Part shown: piece by piece, positions 11,277 through 22,784 of the stretch | How the letters are laid out: every line of letters begins with the position of its first letter | Position numbering within the stretch: the first letter of the stretch is position 1 | Assembly (NCBI RefSeq): GCF_001540865.1 | Contig: NC_033623.1 | Coordinates: 4,651,833-4,715,832 of the forward strand | Direction of reading: 5' to 3' | From: Ananas comosus | Lineage: Eukaryota > Streptophyta > Magnoliopsida > Poales > Bromeliaceae | DNA length: 64,000 bases | Program-made: the position numbers and the translations under genes | The notes under the pieces: model-generated | What the model was told of the DNA's origin: nothing | The model's database searches: none | What the model saw: only the letters and a program-made list of their open reading frames with translations

Positions 11277-12184
11277 AGGAGGCTGAGTCAGAGAGAGTGC
11301 GGTAGGCTGTTGAGCAGCCAGTGCGCGGACTATCCGCAGATGATTGACTCGAAGCCGAGTCGGGTGGTTAGCTATGATAGGGTAGAGGAACCCTTATGAG
11401 CCAGAGATAGAGGCTTGAGCTAAGGTAATAGAAACCTTAGAAGCTAGTGGTTGGTGTTGTGATCCTAAGGTAATAGAAACCTTAGAGTAAAATTATGAGC
11501 TAAAGTAGCCAAGTAAAAGTAGAATTCAAATGATCTACTAGTTGTTGCATGATTTTCATATCGCATATCGTGAGGCATGGCATGTGTATTTCAATTGAAT
11601 ATATATCTGTTGTATATTGTTGAACTAACATGTTGCAGTGCCTCCTCGGACCTATCGGTCGAGCTTTTCCCTTGGGTGGCCGTACCCACTGGGAACCATG
11701 GAGTTGGTTCTCACCCCACGTTGTTTTGGGGTTTTCAGGTCATTCGTGTGCGGCGCGGCGGCGCGAGGCGAGGGCGTAGCTCAGCAGATAGCACCCCACC
11801 ACAGAGACCGAGGTAGCAGTACCCTATGGCAGTCTAGCTTAGGGGTCTAGAAGTCAAGGAAAGAAAATGTATCAAACTTGTAAAATAGAAGATGTAATAC
11901 ATTGTGATCGTAATCGGAAGTAAAATGTAAACTGATTTGAGGGTACTGAGATGTGTTTAACTGAATGTTTGTAATAGCAAGTAGATTATGTATTTGATAC
12001 TTCCTTATGCAATCTGGATTGATATCCGTTCCTTGTTGGAACATTCGTTGATTGTTTGGATTGCGACGCCTTGGACGTACTGGGGAGACTCTGTCCGCGT
12101 ACAGGGGAATTCCCGGTCCGTTCGGCGGTCTGTCGGCGGCGCCGCGACCCGGTCCAAATTGGCGGTTGGTCGCGGGGCGTGACA

Positions 12185-13595
12185 GCGGCTAACTCGAGGT
12201 CGTGAATCAGGTAGTTCTTTTCATAACTCTTCAATTGGCGCGATGCATAAGCAATGACCCGCCCACTTTGCATTAGTACACACCCGAGACTAACATAAGA
12301 GGCATCACTATATACTACAAAGGTCTCCCCCAGAGTCGGCAAGGCAAGCACCAGGGTCGACGTCAATCTACTCTTTAACTCTTCGAAGCTCCGATCACAA
12401 TTGTCGCTCCAGACATACTTTACTCCTTTATGCGTGAGGCGCGTTAGTGGAGTGGTTATTTTAGCGAACCCCTCCATGAACCGCCGGAAGTAGCCCGCAA
12501 GTCCAAAAAAATTGCGGACCTCCGCTACATTCGTCGGGCGAGGCCAACCTTTATTGCCTCTACTTTCTTCGGGTCTACCGACACTCTGTCGCCCGACACC
12601 ACATGGCCCAAGAATGTGACCTTCTTTAGCCAAAAGTCACATTTCTTTAACTTTGCATAGAGCTTCTCCTGTCTGAGTATTTGCAACACAGCTCTCAAGT
12701 GCTCTTCATGCTCCTCCTCACTTTTCAAGTAGACCAATACGTCGTCTATAAACACCACGACGCATCGATCCAACAACAGCCTGAAGACTCGATTCATCAA
12801 GTCCATAAATGCTGCCGGGGCGTTAGTAAGCCCAAACGGCATTACCGTGAACTCATAATGGCCATACCGCGTACGGTACGCCGTCTTATGCACATCCTTC
12901 GGCCTAATCTTTAATTGATGATACCCCGATTGGAGATCAATCTTCGAATACACCTTGCACCCTTGCAACTGATTGAATAAATCGTCAATCGTTGGCAACG
13001 GGTACTTGTTCTTTATCGTTACCATGTTCAACTCGCGATAGTCTACGCAGAGTCGAAGTGTGCCATTCTTTTTCTTCACAAATAGCACCGGAGCTCCCCA
13101 CGGTGACACGCTCGGCCTCACGAAGCCTTTATCGAGCAAGTCTTGTAGTTGGCCTTTCAACTCCTTTAGCTCCACCGGTGCCATTCTATACAGAGCCTTC
13201 GAAACTGGTTCCGCCCCGGGAATCAAGTCAATGACGAACTCAACTTTCCGGTCCGGTGGCAGTCCCGGTAACTTCGCCGGAAATACATCCGGGTACTCGC
13301 ACACTACCCGAATATTCCCCAACTCTGGGTACTCCTTTCGAGCATCCACCATGGTTGCCAAATAGGCTTTACACCCACCTTTGATCATCTTCTTCGCCCT
13401 TACAGACGATATGGTCGCTGCGAAGCGCTTACTTTTGCACGCTTGGTACACCAACTCTTCTTGATTAGGCTCACGAAAAGTGATCACCTTGCTTTCACAA
13501 TCTATGACCGCATAGTACTTGGAGAGCCAGTTGGTCCCCAAGATAACATCGAATCCCCACATCTGATCCAGCACTAGTAGATCAATCGGCATAAT
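12185..13595 (-). pseudogene. Element B pol, N-terminal half (reverse transcriptase, start of RNase H)
   Basis: On the minus strand, 13592-12550 is one open frame holding the end of protease ([14 protein letters not shown]) and the reverse transcriptase: [19 protein letters not shown], then [13 protein letters not shown], then [10 protein letters not shown] with the catalytic Asp pair kept. A frameshift near 12548 separates this from the thumb and RNase H start ([52 protein letters not shown]). The reading ends at the insertion point of LTR D. Upstream, at 13593-13595, a Trp codon is changed to TAG, separating it from the protease N-terminus. Confidence 0.88.
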
Positions 13596-15126
13596 CTAAT
13601 CGCCTATTTGCACTCGACATGCCAAACACTCATCGTGGACACTGAACGAATGGTCTGGGGCGTTCACCCACCAATAGTCCTCATTATACGTCATCTTTAA
13701 GTCATGAGTTCGAGCAAATGATGCGCTAATGAATGAATGAGATGCGCCTGTATCAAATACTGCTCTAGCTCTAGTGTCTTTAATCACAATTATACCTGCC
13801 ACGACATCGTCGGGTGCTGCAGGTTGCTGCTCCTTCACCTGAGTAGCGAAAACTCAGCCGCTAGGCGCTCTCTATCCCTCCGGCTGATGCGGTGATGACG
13901 CGCGCCCAGCCGACATTGCTGGTGGCAACCCCGTGAGCTGTCTCGGGGTAGTCGGTGCTGATGCCGCCGTCGGCGCAGACGACGTCCAGCTCGGGCACTC
14001 CCGGATAAGATGTCCCGGTTGGCCACACTTGAAACACTTGCCATCGCGCTGCGGGCAAGTCGACACTCGGTGCTCACCGCCATAAATAACACATCGAGGA
14101 GGCCTCCAGTTCCTTGACTGCTGTCGGGGATACCGAAGGGGTTTTTTAGCATTCGGCCGGCCCCCCGGCACCGCCCGCCGTTCTCTTCTTGCCTTTGTCC
14201 TTGGACTCGGCAATAGCCTCCCGTTCTTTACGTACGTGGGCGCTACCGTGCTCCACCCACAATACTCTGTCAAAGACCTCCGCAAAGGTCGACAACTTCA
14301 GAATCTGCACCTTTTCGTAGATCCTCGGCTGGAGTCCTCGCAAGAACCAATCAGCCCGATCCCGATCATCTCGAACAACATCGGGAACGCAGTCAATAAT
14401 GTGAGAGAACTCTTGCTCATATGCCCCCACCGATCGGTCACCCTGTCTCAACTTGCGGAATTTTTCTTGCAACCTCCGCTTCACTGTGTCGGGGAAGTAG
14501 TTCGCGAAGACCGCTCTCTTGAACTCCTCCCACTGCATAAGCGGAAGATCGGCAGGCCGATCCCGCTTGACTCGCTTCCACCACATCATCGCCGCCTTCT
14601 CAAGACAATGGGTGGCAAGGTATACCTTATCCTTCTCCGAGGTATTAAGATCCTCGAAGAGCGTCTCCATCGAGTCGATCCACGACTCCACGACCGCCGG
14701 CTCCACCAATCCGCCCTCGAAGGTAGGTGGGTTGAACTTCTTAAACTTGATGAGAGCTGCCAACGTGCGCACTCGCTCCGCCTCTATCGCTGCACTATCG
14801 GGATTTGAGGTTCTCGATCTGGCCGGCACCGCCGTAACTGGCACAGCCGCAATCGGCTCCGCCGCTAAACCCTCGATCGCAACAGGGGGCGCAGTAGGTC
14901 CGGCACCCGCCTGCGTCGCCGCCGCCTGTTGTCGCTCAATGGCCTCTTGGAGCCTTTGGATCTGCTCCCCTTGGCTTCGCACAGACTCTGCTTGTTGCCG
15001 CACTACTCCAATAAGCGCAGCCATCTGCTCCGTAAGCTCTCCGTCGCCACTCGCTCTGGATCGCTCGGGTACCGCATTCGATTCCTCAGGAATCGACCTT
15101 GTCTGCGGTCGACCACAAGGTGCCAT
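13596..15126 (-). pseudogene. Element B gag and protease N-terminus
   Basis: The likely start is the ATG at 15126-15124 (MAPCGRPQ), matching the start MAPKRRPS of element A. Gag (ALIKFKKFNPPTFEGG, WIDSMETLFEDL, KVYLATHCLEKAA) is open to about 14150, then a frameshift moves it to the frame carrying the zinc knuckle CFKCGQPGHLIREC. A further break near 13840 leads to protease with FDTGASHSFI. The partial Cys motif before the knuckle (CVIYGGEHRVSTC) has a Tyr in place of the Cys seen in element A. Gag would form the virus-like particle; this copy is broken. Confidence 0.87.
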
Positions 15127-15236
15127 TGCTTCCTGAAAAGAAGCAACTCGCATTAGCTACTTGACCAACATTACTCATCAATACCCAATTCGGCGAAAGC
15201 AACTTATGCATTCGTTCTCGCCCCAAGCATCATGTC

Positions 15237-15250
15237 GTCGGCCGCCCGAC
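15237..15250 (-). other. GC palindrome in element B leader
   Basis: On the minus strand this is GTCGGGCGGCCGAC followed by GACATGATG. It is the counterpart of 879-891 in element A. It could form a short stem or a self-complementary loop in the RNA. Confidence 0.5.
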
Positions 15251-15430
15251 ACGAAACGGAGTAGGAAACAAATGAAAATTAAACTTAGCCTCTAATCACA
15301 TTAGAGACGTCCCAACTTAACCCAATCACATGCTTTCGCTAACTTTGATCCCACGTCACTCGCGTTTTCTAGATCCTTAAGGTTTGCCAATCCTATAGGT
15401 CTCTAGGTCCATTCCTATTCTTTCACTTTT

Positions 15431-15442
15431 GGCTCGATACCA
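15431..15442 (-). other. Primer binding site of element B (initiator tRNA-Met type)
   Basis: On the minus strand this is TGGTATCGAGCC, one base short of the canonical TGGTATCAGAGCC, and lies 7 nt after the 5' LTR end at 15450. Confidence 0.75.
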
Positions 15443-15449
15443 CGATATC

Positions 15450-18071
15450 TGTCACGCCCCGGGACCGATACCAATTTGGGCCGGCCCGAGCACGTCAAAC
15501 AGACGCCGAACGGACAGAGTTTTCCCTGTCCGCCCAAGGCTCATCACATGTACATTTTCAAACAAGAAGTGCACTAGCGGAAATATACACAAACGGCTTA
15601 CACGAGGGTAAGCAATAGTCATGAGTGAAAGATAGGAAACTAAACATCGACACAGGTACTATGATTCACTTTTGATCACATACATTGCATTTAACCTCAT
15701 ATTCATAATTCTTTACATTGCTTGTATCATTTCTTTTACATCACATTGGCTCAAAATAAATATTACATTCTTTTCTCTCTTTGCTTTATACATCAACATC
15801 TTAAATCATCAAATACAAAAGATGATAAAAGGGTAAACTACTAACAAAATGTAAAGCCCGACTCGGGTGGCCACTGTCCAGGGTGCGATACCTTTACTGC
15901 GGTCGCACGCCGGCTCGCTCGGTCCCGGCTCTGTGGAATAGTGGGATGAGAACTACAACAAAATTCCCAATGGGTTCGGCCCCAACCTCACCGACTTTTC
16001 CACTAGGACTAACTCAGGCATAAGAGAAAGGATAAGCAGAATAGTAATTAACCAAACTATAATCATGATGCTAATATGCCTGAACAATAAAGAAAGAAGT
16101 ATGCTCAATATAAATCATGCAAGTATGCAAGTTCTTTATTTTTTTTGCTCTTTATTCTTTAATCTTTGCTCTTTGTTCTTGTTCATTAATCTCACGGCTA
16201 ACCCGGGGGTTTCGCCACATTAACTTGCCCACATTAAGTCCATCATTGCGGGCCCTCAGCTGCCTCCCGCTAAGATCGTCCTCGGGTTTACTCCAACCCG
16301 TGATGCAAAACTCCGGAGCGCATCGCCCGAGGGGGAGCGACCACCCTCGAGCACGGAACTCATAGCAAGTATGATCGATCCTTAACTCTAAGGATATATA
16401 GTTCAATCATTGTCTTTACACTAACTCTAGTGTTCTTTACATCACTTTATTTTGCTAACTCTAGCAATCATCGTTCTTTAACTTTACTCATTCTTTATGC
16501 CACACTTTGCATTAACTTTAACCATTGTCATTGTTCTTTTCATCACATTGATTCTTTGATGCCACACACTAACTCTAGTGTCGACTGTATACTTTCGAAT
16601 GCCACTCGATCTATGCTCTTGTGTCACTTAGTTCTTTTATCCCATTAGGTTCTCACATTACCTCTCATGCATAAATAGGGTATTATAGGTTCTCAACCAA
16701 CTAGAAATGCACGTGTACTCACATCATGCAACATTTACATAATTATCATCACATTTTACCCTACAATGCATGCAACAACATATACATAAATGCTCAATTA
16801 AATGACACATTAGACATAGAGGGAATTTCAACAAGTTTGGATAGCACCACCCACCTCGTAGGCGTACTAGGATGCTACAGCGATTTTCTTGGGATTTTTC
16901 GACTCCTAGTTCGTCACCTGCGGCAAAACGAAGCCTTATTAGGCCATTTTGCTCATATCTTTATATTGGCTTTTCGTAACGTTAATCCGAGCGCACCAAC
17001 GAGTCGAAAACACCCCCAATTAGGTTTCTAGAGGGTCAATTTCACTTTAGAACCCTCGCAAGAAGAAGCCCCAATTTGGGTGCCCTAGCTCATAACATAT
17101 ATCAAACCTAGGGTTTGATCTCATTAGGAAGCAAAAGAAGCTTCAATCTACTCTAGAGACTCCATAAAAATCATCCTTAGCTCAATCAAAATCCATTTTA
17201 GGGTTTCACCATGAGAGGGGTTGAAGCTTACATTCAAGCTTCACCACCTCCACCAACCCATGGTTTTGATCTCATCCACAAGCAAAAGAAAGCTTGAAAC
17301 ATTCATTAGGCTCAATTAGAATCATTTCTAGGTCATTGGGTTTTCATTTCTAGGTTTTATCATAAAAGGGATCAAAGCTTACCTCAAAGCTTTCCCCCCC
17401 ACAAACTAGAGATGAGGGAGAGGGAGTTTCTTCACTCCTTCTTCTTCTTCTCCACTTTCTTCTTCTTTTCCTTTCCTTTCTTTGTCTTCTTCTTCTCTTT
17501 CTTGTCTTCTAGAGAGAGAAAGAGAGATGAGAGGGAGTGTGTGAGGGAGAGAATGAGAGGAAAAAGCCCTCAAAGCCCTCCACTTAACCATTGGGTTGCA
17601 CAAATGCAAATAGGCCCCTCAACTTTCATTTTATCGAACTGCTCAAACTGGGCAGATTTCGGGTTCGGGGACCGGTCTCCCCGACTTGGGACCGGTCCCA
17701 GAGAGTGCTCGCCGCAGCTGCGCAGGGCTCCCCGCGATGCAACCGGTCTCTCCCAGGGGGACCGGTCTCTCGGGGACCGGTCTCTCTCCGCAGGGACCGG
17801 TTCCCGAGAGCTGGTTTTCTGGGACTTAGCCGATTTTCGGCCTTTCTCATTTCTCACGCGTTCGGGGACCGGTCTCTCCCACCAGGGACCGATCCCCGAG
17901 AGCACAAAAACTGCAGTTTGCAGATTTTTGATTCTCTAGCTCTCGAAAACCTCCCATAATGCACCTTTGATCATTTTAACATCTTCGAACTTTCCGAAGT
18001 GTACCATCCTCGCACTTTGGTCAATTTGACTAAAGTTCGATATTTATTTTCCGAATTTTCGGTATATTACA
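15450..18071 (-). mobile_element. 5' LTR of element B (2.6 kb)
   Basis: On the + strand the unit starts TGTCACGCCCCGGGACC and ends CGGTATATTACA. On the minus strand it therefore runs TGTAATATACC...GGGGCGTGACA. The boundary is confirmed by the primer site next to 15450 and by the truncated partner LTR at 6814-7204. It contains the ACCGGT array (17671-17893), a pyrimidine-rich patch near 17430-17500, and the box family GAGAAC...CCCAATGGG near 15948-15976. ORFs inside are incidental. Confidence 0.88.
17671..17893 (-). repeat. ACCGGT array in element B 5' LTR (7 perfect, 1 variant)
   Basis: Seven ACCGGT and one ACCGAT, in contexts such as GGGACCGGTCTCTC and GGGACCGGTCCC, ~180-400 nt from the LTR 5' end. 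The partner array at 6820-7026 has lost most cores. Confidence 0.85.
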
Positions 18072-19200
18072 CTATATTTGCACAGCGTAGTACACGTACA
18101 ATTAGCAACTAGACCTCCGCTCACATACATGACATTATAGGATGTACAAGGATCATCACTTGCCAACATACAGCTAACCATCCTTGGTCACATCCATTCA
18201 TTCATTCCTATTAGTTGGAAATGTTTCCCATACGAAGACTTCATTTGAAAACCTAACTTCAACAAAAAATCGCGAAAACCATTTTGAAAACTGTCCCCCA
18301 CCCGGGGACCTTTAACTTGGAAAACGCTACCACAAGGGTAAAAAGTCTTGAGAAAATCATTTGAAAGCCGTTTCCCATACGAAAGCTTTTATTTTGAAAA
18401 CACTACCACGAGAGGTAGAAAGCCACGTTTGAAAACTAAACCGAAGCCACAAGATTTTCAAAACTACAAGTATCAGAAAACCTCATAGGTACATCATTCA
18501 AAAGCCCACAAGTAGAGAATGTCAATTGAACCACAAATAAAGATCTACTGTCAAGTCTAGGGGTAAACTATGCTATCGCATATATGTCTATGCTAAGTAT
18601 GGAGTATAATCAAAATATATACCGAGATCGAGATCTCTAAGACAGCCCACTCGCTACGGCCTCACGCTGCGTCCCGACCAATCCCACTTGTGTCACATGT
18701 CGAGAAATAGGGGTGAGAAACCAACCAGGGTCTCCCAGTAGGTATTGCAAACCGACGAAGGCAAACGTACTCACCGGTCGAAGTGTAGATAAAGAAAGGC
18801 CTATAGTAGCAATGTAAGTGTAAAGAATGATGAACTGTAAGTAAGCATGCAACAACCGTTACTGTGGCTATATGCGTCAACCAGACAAGAAGTCCAAATG
18901 TACCTAATTTATACCACCGTGTTAGTCTAAGGACCTCAAGCAAAAGCCACTCTCCACTCGCTTACCTTGCATATAACCCTAGCATAAGTTCCTGGGCTCA
19001 CGGGATGGCACTCCCAACCATTTTTTTAGAAAAGAACTACCTCCTCCAGGAAAATCAGACCGCTGGTGTTCGTGAAATGCTCCCGAGCTATGGCGATCAA
19101 TGCGAATATGATCAATAGCCAACCGTCGGCGAATAACCGACAATCACCACCCCTCGGTGCATACCGATCAATAGATCATCGAACTATAAGGGAACACGAG
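18072..19200. other. Intergenic remnant, no gene seen
   Basis: No convincing coding region. A piece near 18710-18745 (GTGAGAAACCAACCAGGGTCTCCCAGTAGG) resembles the conserved LTR box in minus orientation, so part of this may be an old gypsy LTR. Repeated GAAAACC and ACCACRAGRGTA-like phrases lie at 18240-18440. No end of an element could be fixed. Confidence 0.35.
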
Positions 19201-19425
19201 TACCGACTTCTCAAGTCAACTAGGATGGAACAGCTCAACATCCTCTCAAGTATATGCAAGTACCGACCACTCAGATCAACTAGAATGGAACAACTCAACA
19301 TCTTCTTAAGTATATGCACGTACCGACCACTCAGGTCAGCTAGAAGATATGATGTCAATGTCACAAGGAGTATACAAGCACCGACCACTCAGGTTAACTA
19401 GAAGGTGTATATCAATGTCACTACC
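19201..19425. repeat. 60-bp tandem repeat (four copies)
   Basis: Units begin at 19201, 19261, 19321 and about 19380 with TACCGAC(T/C)(T/A)CTCA, followed by (A/G)GTCAACTAGRATGG-like sequence. The first two copies are highly similar over the full 60 bases; the third and fourth diverge in their second half. The array ends where a Cassandra LTR is inserted. The repeated RPLRSTRMEQ peptide readable here is only a product of the array. Confidence 0.9.
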
Positions 19426-19590
19426 TGTGAGATCCCATATAGTCCTATATATAAGATATAATATGGCTAAAACTCTTAACCCGGCTTAAAGATTTTGGGT
19501 GGTGGCTAGCCCCAAGAGGTTAAGAGAGTTAAGCATACTAGGATGGGAGTAGTCTTAGGATGGGTGACCCCTGGGAAGCTCGGCATTGCA
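19426..19590 (+). mobile_element. Cassandra solo LTR with 5S rRNA-like sequence (165 bp)
   Basis: Starts TGTGAGATCCCATATAG and ends GGCATTGCA, flanked by perfect 5-bp repeats CTACC (19421-19425, 19591-19595). The second half carries the 5S rRNA-like run AGTTAAGCATACTAGGATGG ... GGATGGGTGACCCCTGGGAAG, the region of the internal RNA polymerase III promoter. LTRs bearing 5S sequence are the hallmark of Cassandra TRIM elements. The same LTR occurs twice in the full element at 23684-24619. It is not a 5S gene: the 5' third of 5S is replaced by LTR sequence. Confidence 0.92.
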
Positions 19591-19937
19591 CTACCGCTCT
19601 ACTCTAAGTCATGAATGGAAGAGAGAATGCACTAAGTAGAGCAAGGTCGAAGTCATGTGGTGAAAGGTTCGAGTACTGGATAGACAAGTATATGTAAGCA
19701 ATAAAGGATAGGGATGAAGGGTACATCACCGAGCGTATACCACTGAACCGACTTCGGATCGAAGTATCCACCAATGTTCGTTGCTGCGGCTAGCTCCTGT
19801 GAGACCAGGGACGTCGACCAGATCTACAATAGGTCCACCAAGATAGGATCTAATCCACATGACTCAAAACATAATGCTCACAAACCCAAAACCACCCGCA
19901 GAATCGGTTTCCCAAAATCGATTCACGAAACTCACTG
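19591..19937. other. No gene seen
   Basis: Unique-looking sequence between the Cassandra LTR and the start of LTR H. No ORF with recognisable content and no repeat end was found. Confidence 0.4.
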
Positions 19938-20069
19938 TGTAAGGACTGAGATTTTTGCGGTGCAGATAAACCCTTTGTTGATGATGTTTTTATGTGTAAT
20001 TTATTTACATAAGCACTCGTCAAGTTTCAGGAGAAAATGAGTTAGGATGGAGAAGTTACGCGACTTGTA

Positions 20070-20090
20070 CTAATCACTTAAAGTGATTAG
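20070..20090. repeat. 21-bp perfect palindrome
   Basis: CTAATCACTT and AAGTGATTAG flank a single central A, within the presumed U3 part of LTR H. Confidence 0.8.
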
Positions 20091-20610
20091 TAACTCTGGT
20101 TTTTCGGAGAGGCCAATCAGTGGAGATGGCTTCTGGTGCGTATTGGACTCCGTTCATAGTGATCCAATAGCTTATTTCTGATGGTGCGACTATCCTGGAC
20201 CCAATGACACTGACATATTTGGGTTTTGATGCACGATTTGCGAGAAAAAAAGGGGTTTTATTGGATTTACACATATATATGTGTGGTTTATGGAAAATTG
20301 GTGAGGGGATGGGTTTCGTCGTAAATCGGCGACCAAATCTAATGAAACAAAATTGTAGATTCGATGCCCCAGTCGTTCTGAACGTGCTGACGTGATCTGA
20401 TCGAAAATCTGACGGACGGATCTCCGGGAATCGCAGAAAATTCGCTGAGGGGTCGAAATTGGCAAAATAGAAAATCTGCGAAAGGCCCAATATTTTATGT
20501 ATCGTTTTGCGTGATTTCGAACATCGAGGTGCTTATGTGTGAAATACATGCGCTGTGAGGGACTGGGCTGAAAATAGTCAGCTTTGAAGGACTTTTCTGC
20601 AATTATACGC

Positions 20611-20657
20611 CATATATATATATTTAGGTGTTAGGGTTTCATGTATGAAACCCTAAC
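20611..20657 (+). promoter_or_regulatory. TATA box plus telobox inverted repeat in LTR H
   Basis: CATATATATATATTTAGG is followed at once by GTTAGGGTTTCAT (20630-20642) and its exact inverse ATGAAACCCTAAC (20645-20657). AAACCCTAA is the plant telobox, a known promoter element. Copy 2 of the LTR has the same layout at 31573-31620 (TATATATAG, AGGGTTTTT, AAACCCTAACCCTAGCC). It is probably the LTR promoter and start region. Confidence 0.5.
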
Positions 20658-22784
20658 CCTAGCTGACCTACTACCTCAGCTACGCCCCCAGCAAACTCCA
20701 CCACGTGCTATGGCCCTGGCCCCACTTCTCATGTAGAGCACGAGTGCTACTGCAGATGCCTCTACAGGGATGGCACTTTGAGCGGCTACGCTCACGACTT
20801 CAATGGGGGCTACTAGAGTGTAGCCCAAGATTTTGGTAGCGGCTGTTTGGGCGATTACAATGTTTGTGTTGCTTTCACAGATTTTATGGGTATGGTTGTG
20901 ATGCCTACCCATCTTTTTTTTTGCTCGTGCATTCATCGGCGTAGGCTTTTCGACCTTCGACTAGTTCATACGTCAATCTGACGTGTACTAGAACTGTATA
21001 GACACAGTTTTGGTGTCAAGTCTCTATTGGTGCATACATCGTATGCGGATATCCTAACACCTAAATTGGTGTGTTATGGGATAGTAGGTGGTTTTTGTAG
21101 GCTATCGTCTTGTCGCGAGATACTCCAGGGTATTGTTGGAGGTCTCGGAGCTTTGAGTATTAGTTGGGTGTGGTTCAAAAATCAGTTAAGAAATTGTTTT
21201 CTAAGGCTTTAGTTCGTGTGGTTTGCGATCTAGTGTCGCTGGCAGCTTTTGGATGTTCGAAACCGTAGGACTTCTAGGGAGTTGGCTCAAGTTAGATCTC
21301 GTTTCGATAGTCGACTTGAAATTCGATGATTCGATCATGTTTTTGTGAACTTTGGTTCAGCATAGGGGTATTAGTTGGCTTGGTATATTTGTCGCATCTC
21401 CAACTTATTGTCGGAGATGGATCTCTAGGTAGTTCGTCTTTCTTTTGGTAAGTATGTTGGCTGCAGACAACGTAGTATCAAAAGTTGAAATACCTTATCC
21501 TGCTTGGGACTATCAGGATTGGGTCAGTGTGTTCTCTTGCAAGACAATCTCTTTAAACTGTCTTGTGGAGAGGATAGGGTGATGGTCATCTCTGACCACG
21601 TAGTGAACCTTGAGTTACTCTCTGGCAGGTTTTGCGCAGTTAATTTATTGTTATTGTAGATGGTATTTACTTCGGTTTGGGTCTGCTTGCTTCTTAGCTC
21701 TGTAGTTGTGCTTTGCACAGCTAAAAAGTTTGATTTGTATGGTAATCTCGGTCTTTTTGCCTGGAGGTTTGGAATCACAGTTGGTGAGTGGTTTGAACCT
21801 AGTGTTTGGCTCAGTTTACGACTCGGTTTGTCATGCAAAACTTTGAGTGGAATGCTTGTCCGATCACTTGGTGATAGGTATGCCTAGGTCTCACTGAGAC
21901 CAGTGCTTGGTGTTGCTGGGAACATTAATCCCTAGGGTTCCTTTAGGGATGGTAGCGGCAGGGTCTCGTAAAGACAGGTGTTGGGCATTACTGGTAGTCA
22001 TGATCGCATGTCGTGATTGGCAACCCTGTTCACCAAGTGATGGACTTGTAAGGGGTTTATGTTGAATTGATTGTACTTGATTGAGATATTGAGCGGACAA
22101 AATTGTCGAGCTCAATTAGTAGTGGCAGCCTTGGACCTTTTGGTCCAGGCGGAAGGTGAGGTCTTGGACTTAGAGGTGTTGAATGCTGCAAGTGGGTTTT
22201 CGATGCTAAGGATTTGACTTCGGCTGTTTGTATCTTTTACTGGTGGGAGACTGTGACCTTCGAGGTGAGTGTTGTTAACGTAGGTTTAAGGGCAACGATA
22301 CGGATTCGCCCATGGTAAGCTGGTTGACGTAGTTGGCTAGTCGGAGTGTGTCGTTCCAGCTTGCAAAAACCTACCCTAGACTTAGGTGTTAGATTGGGAT
22401 AATAGGCACATACTTTGGTCCTCATAGACCTTTATCTTCCAGTATTTGGTTTAGCTTTTCATATTTATTGGAGTAGTTTATTTCTTCACCTGTTAATATA
22501 CATATATCATTGGATAGATGTGAATAATTATTGTTCTATGATTATTATTGTTTAACGATCATTAGCTATTTGTGTTGTGTGGTTATATGTGTTCTTAACT
22601 TTGTACTATGGTGCTACGTCGTGCATGTACAAGGAAGAGATCTGTCCATTCGTATAGGGAATCCTTTGTTCATGTGGCGGGTTTGTGTGCATCCACAGAG
22701 TGTTCTCAAAGGTGTTTAAAAAAAACTATATTTTTTCGCTAGTTTTCCTAAAAAGGATTTCCAAAAGAACCCTGGGGCGTGACA

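Larger units (their letters stand above)
9032..12184 (+). mobile_element. Solo LTR D (3153 bp) inserted in element B, perfect target duplication
   Basis: Starts TGTAACAATGTG and ends GGTCGCGGGGCGTGACA, so it has TG...CA ends. It is flanked by the 5-bp direct repeat GCGGC at 9027-9031 and 12185-12189. Removing it together with one GCGGC rejoins the RNase H reading of element B. No internal coding region or second LTR is found, so it is a solo LTR left by LTR-LTR recombination. Inside it: ACCGGT array 9209-9483, a CT microsatellite 9591-9618, a stretch of AACCTAG-type repeats around 10560-10800, five spaced GTGCGACGATTTCGCCGCC-like repeats 10916-11276, and the CCACTGGGAACCATGG box near 11686. 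Its end resembles the LTR of element A, so it probably belongs to that family. Confidence 0.9.
6814..18071 (-). mobile_element. Gypsy element B, decayed, interrupted by solo LTR D
   Basis: Read on the minus strand: 5' LTR 18071-15450, primer site 15442-15431, leader, gag, protease, RT, first half of RNase H, insertion of LTR D, second half of RNase H, integrase with chromodomain-like tail ending at 7250, polypurine tract, and the first ~390 bp of the 3' LTR. The rest of the 3' LTR is missing: at 6813/6814 it meets the end of a C-family LTR. The B gag is clearly related to that of element A. Several frameshifts and stops show it is dead. Confidence 0.85.
19938..22784 (+). mobile_element. Long LTR of family H, copy 1
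   Basis: Sequence from about 20100 to 20700 matches 31258-31660 block by block (for example GACGGATCTCC, GGCAAAATA, the AGGTGC..ATG segment and AAACCCTAACCCTAGC). The end CCTGGGGCGTGACA at 22784 matches the end at 32361. The start TGTAAGGACTGAGATTTTTG at 19938 is assigned by likeness to the 3' LTR start TGTAATATCTGAGATTTTG at 29880; no target duplication supports it. Orientation is set by the TATA box and the GTGACA end. No coding sequence is recognised in it. Confidence 0.55.

Noticed and set aside
17412..17959. ORFs on both strands across the ACCGGT arrays (also 6715-7038, 9022-9312, 26485-27002, 34772-35016, 42504-42965)
   Set aside because: They follow the GC-rich palindromic arrays, are open on several frames at once, and show no domain. 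Artefacts of the repeat.
19500..19590. A 5S rRNA gene (also 23780-23850)
   Set aside because: Only the 3' two thirds resemble 5S, and the sequence lies within LTRs flanked by target duplications: Cassandra, not a 5S locus.
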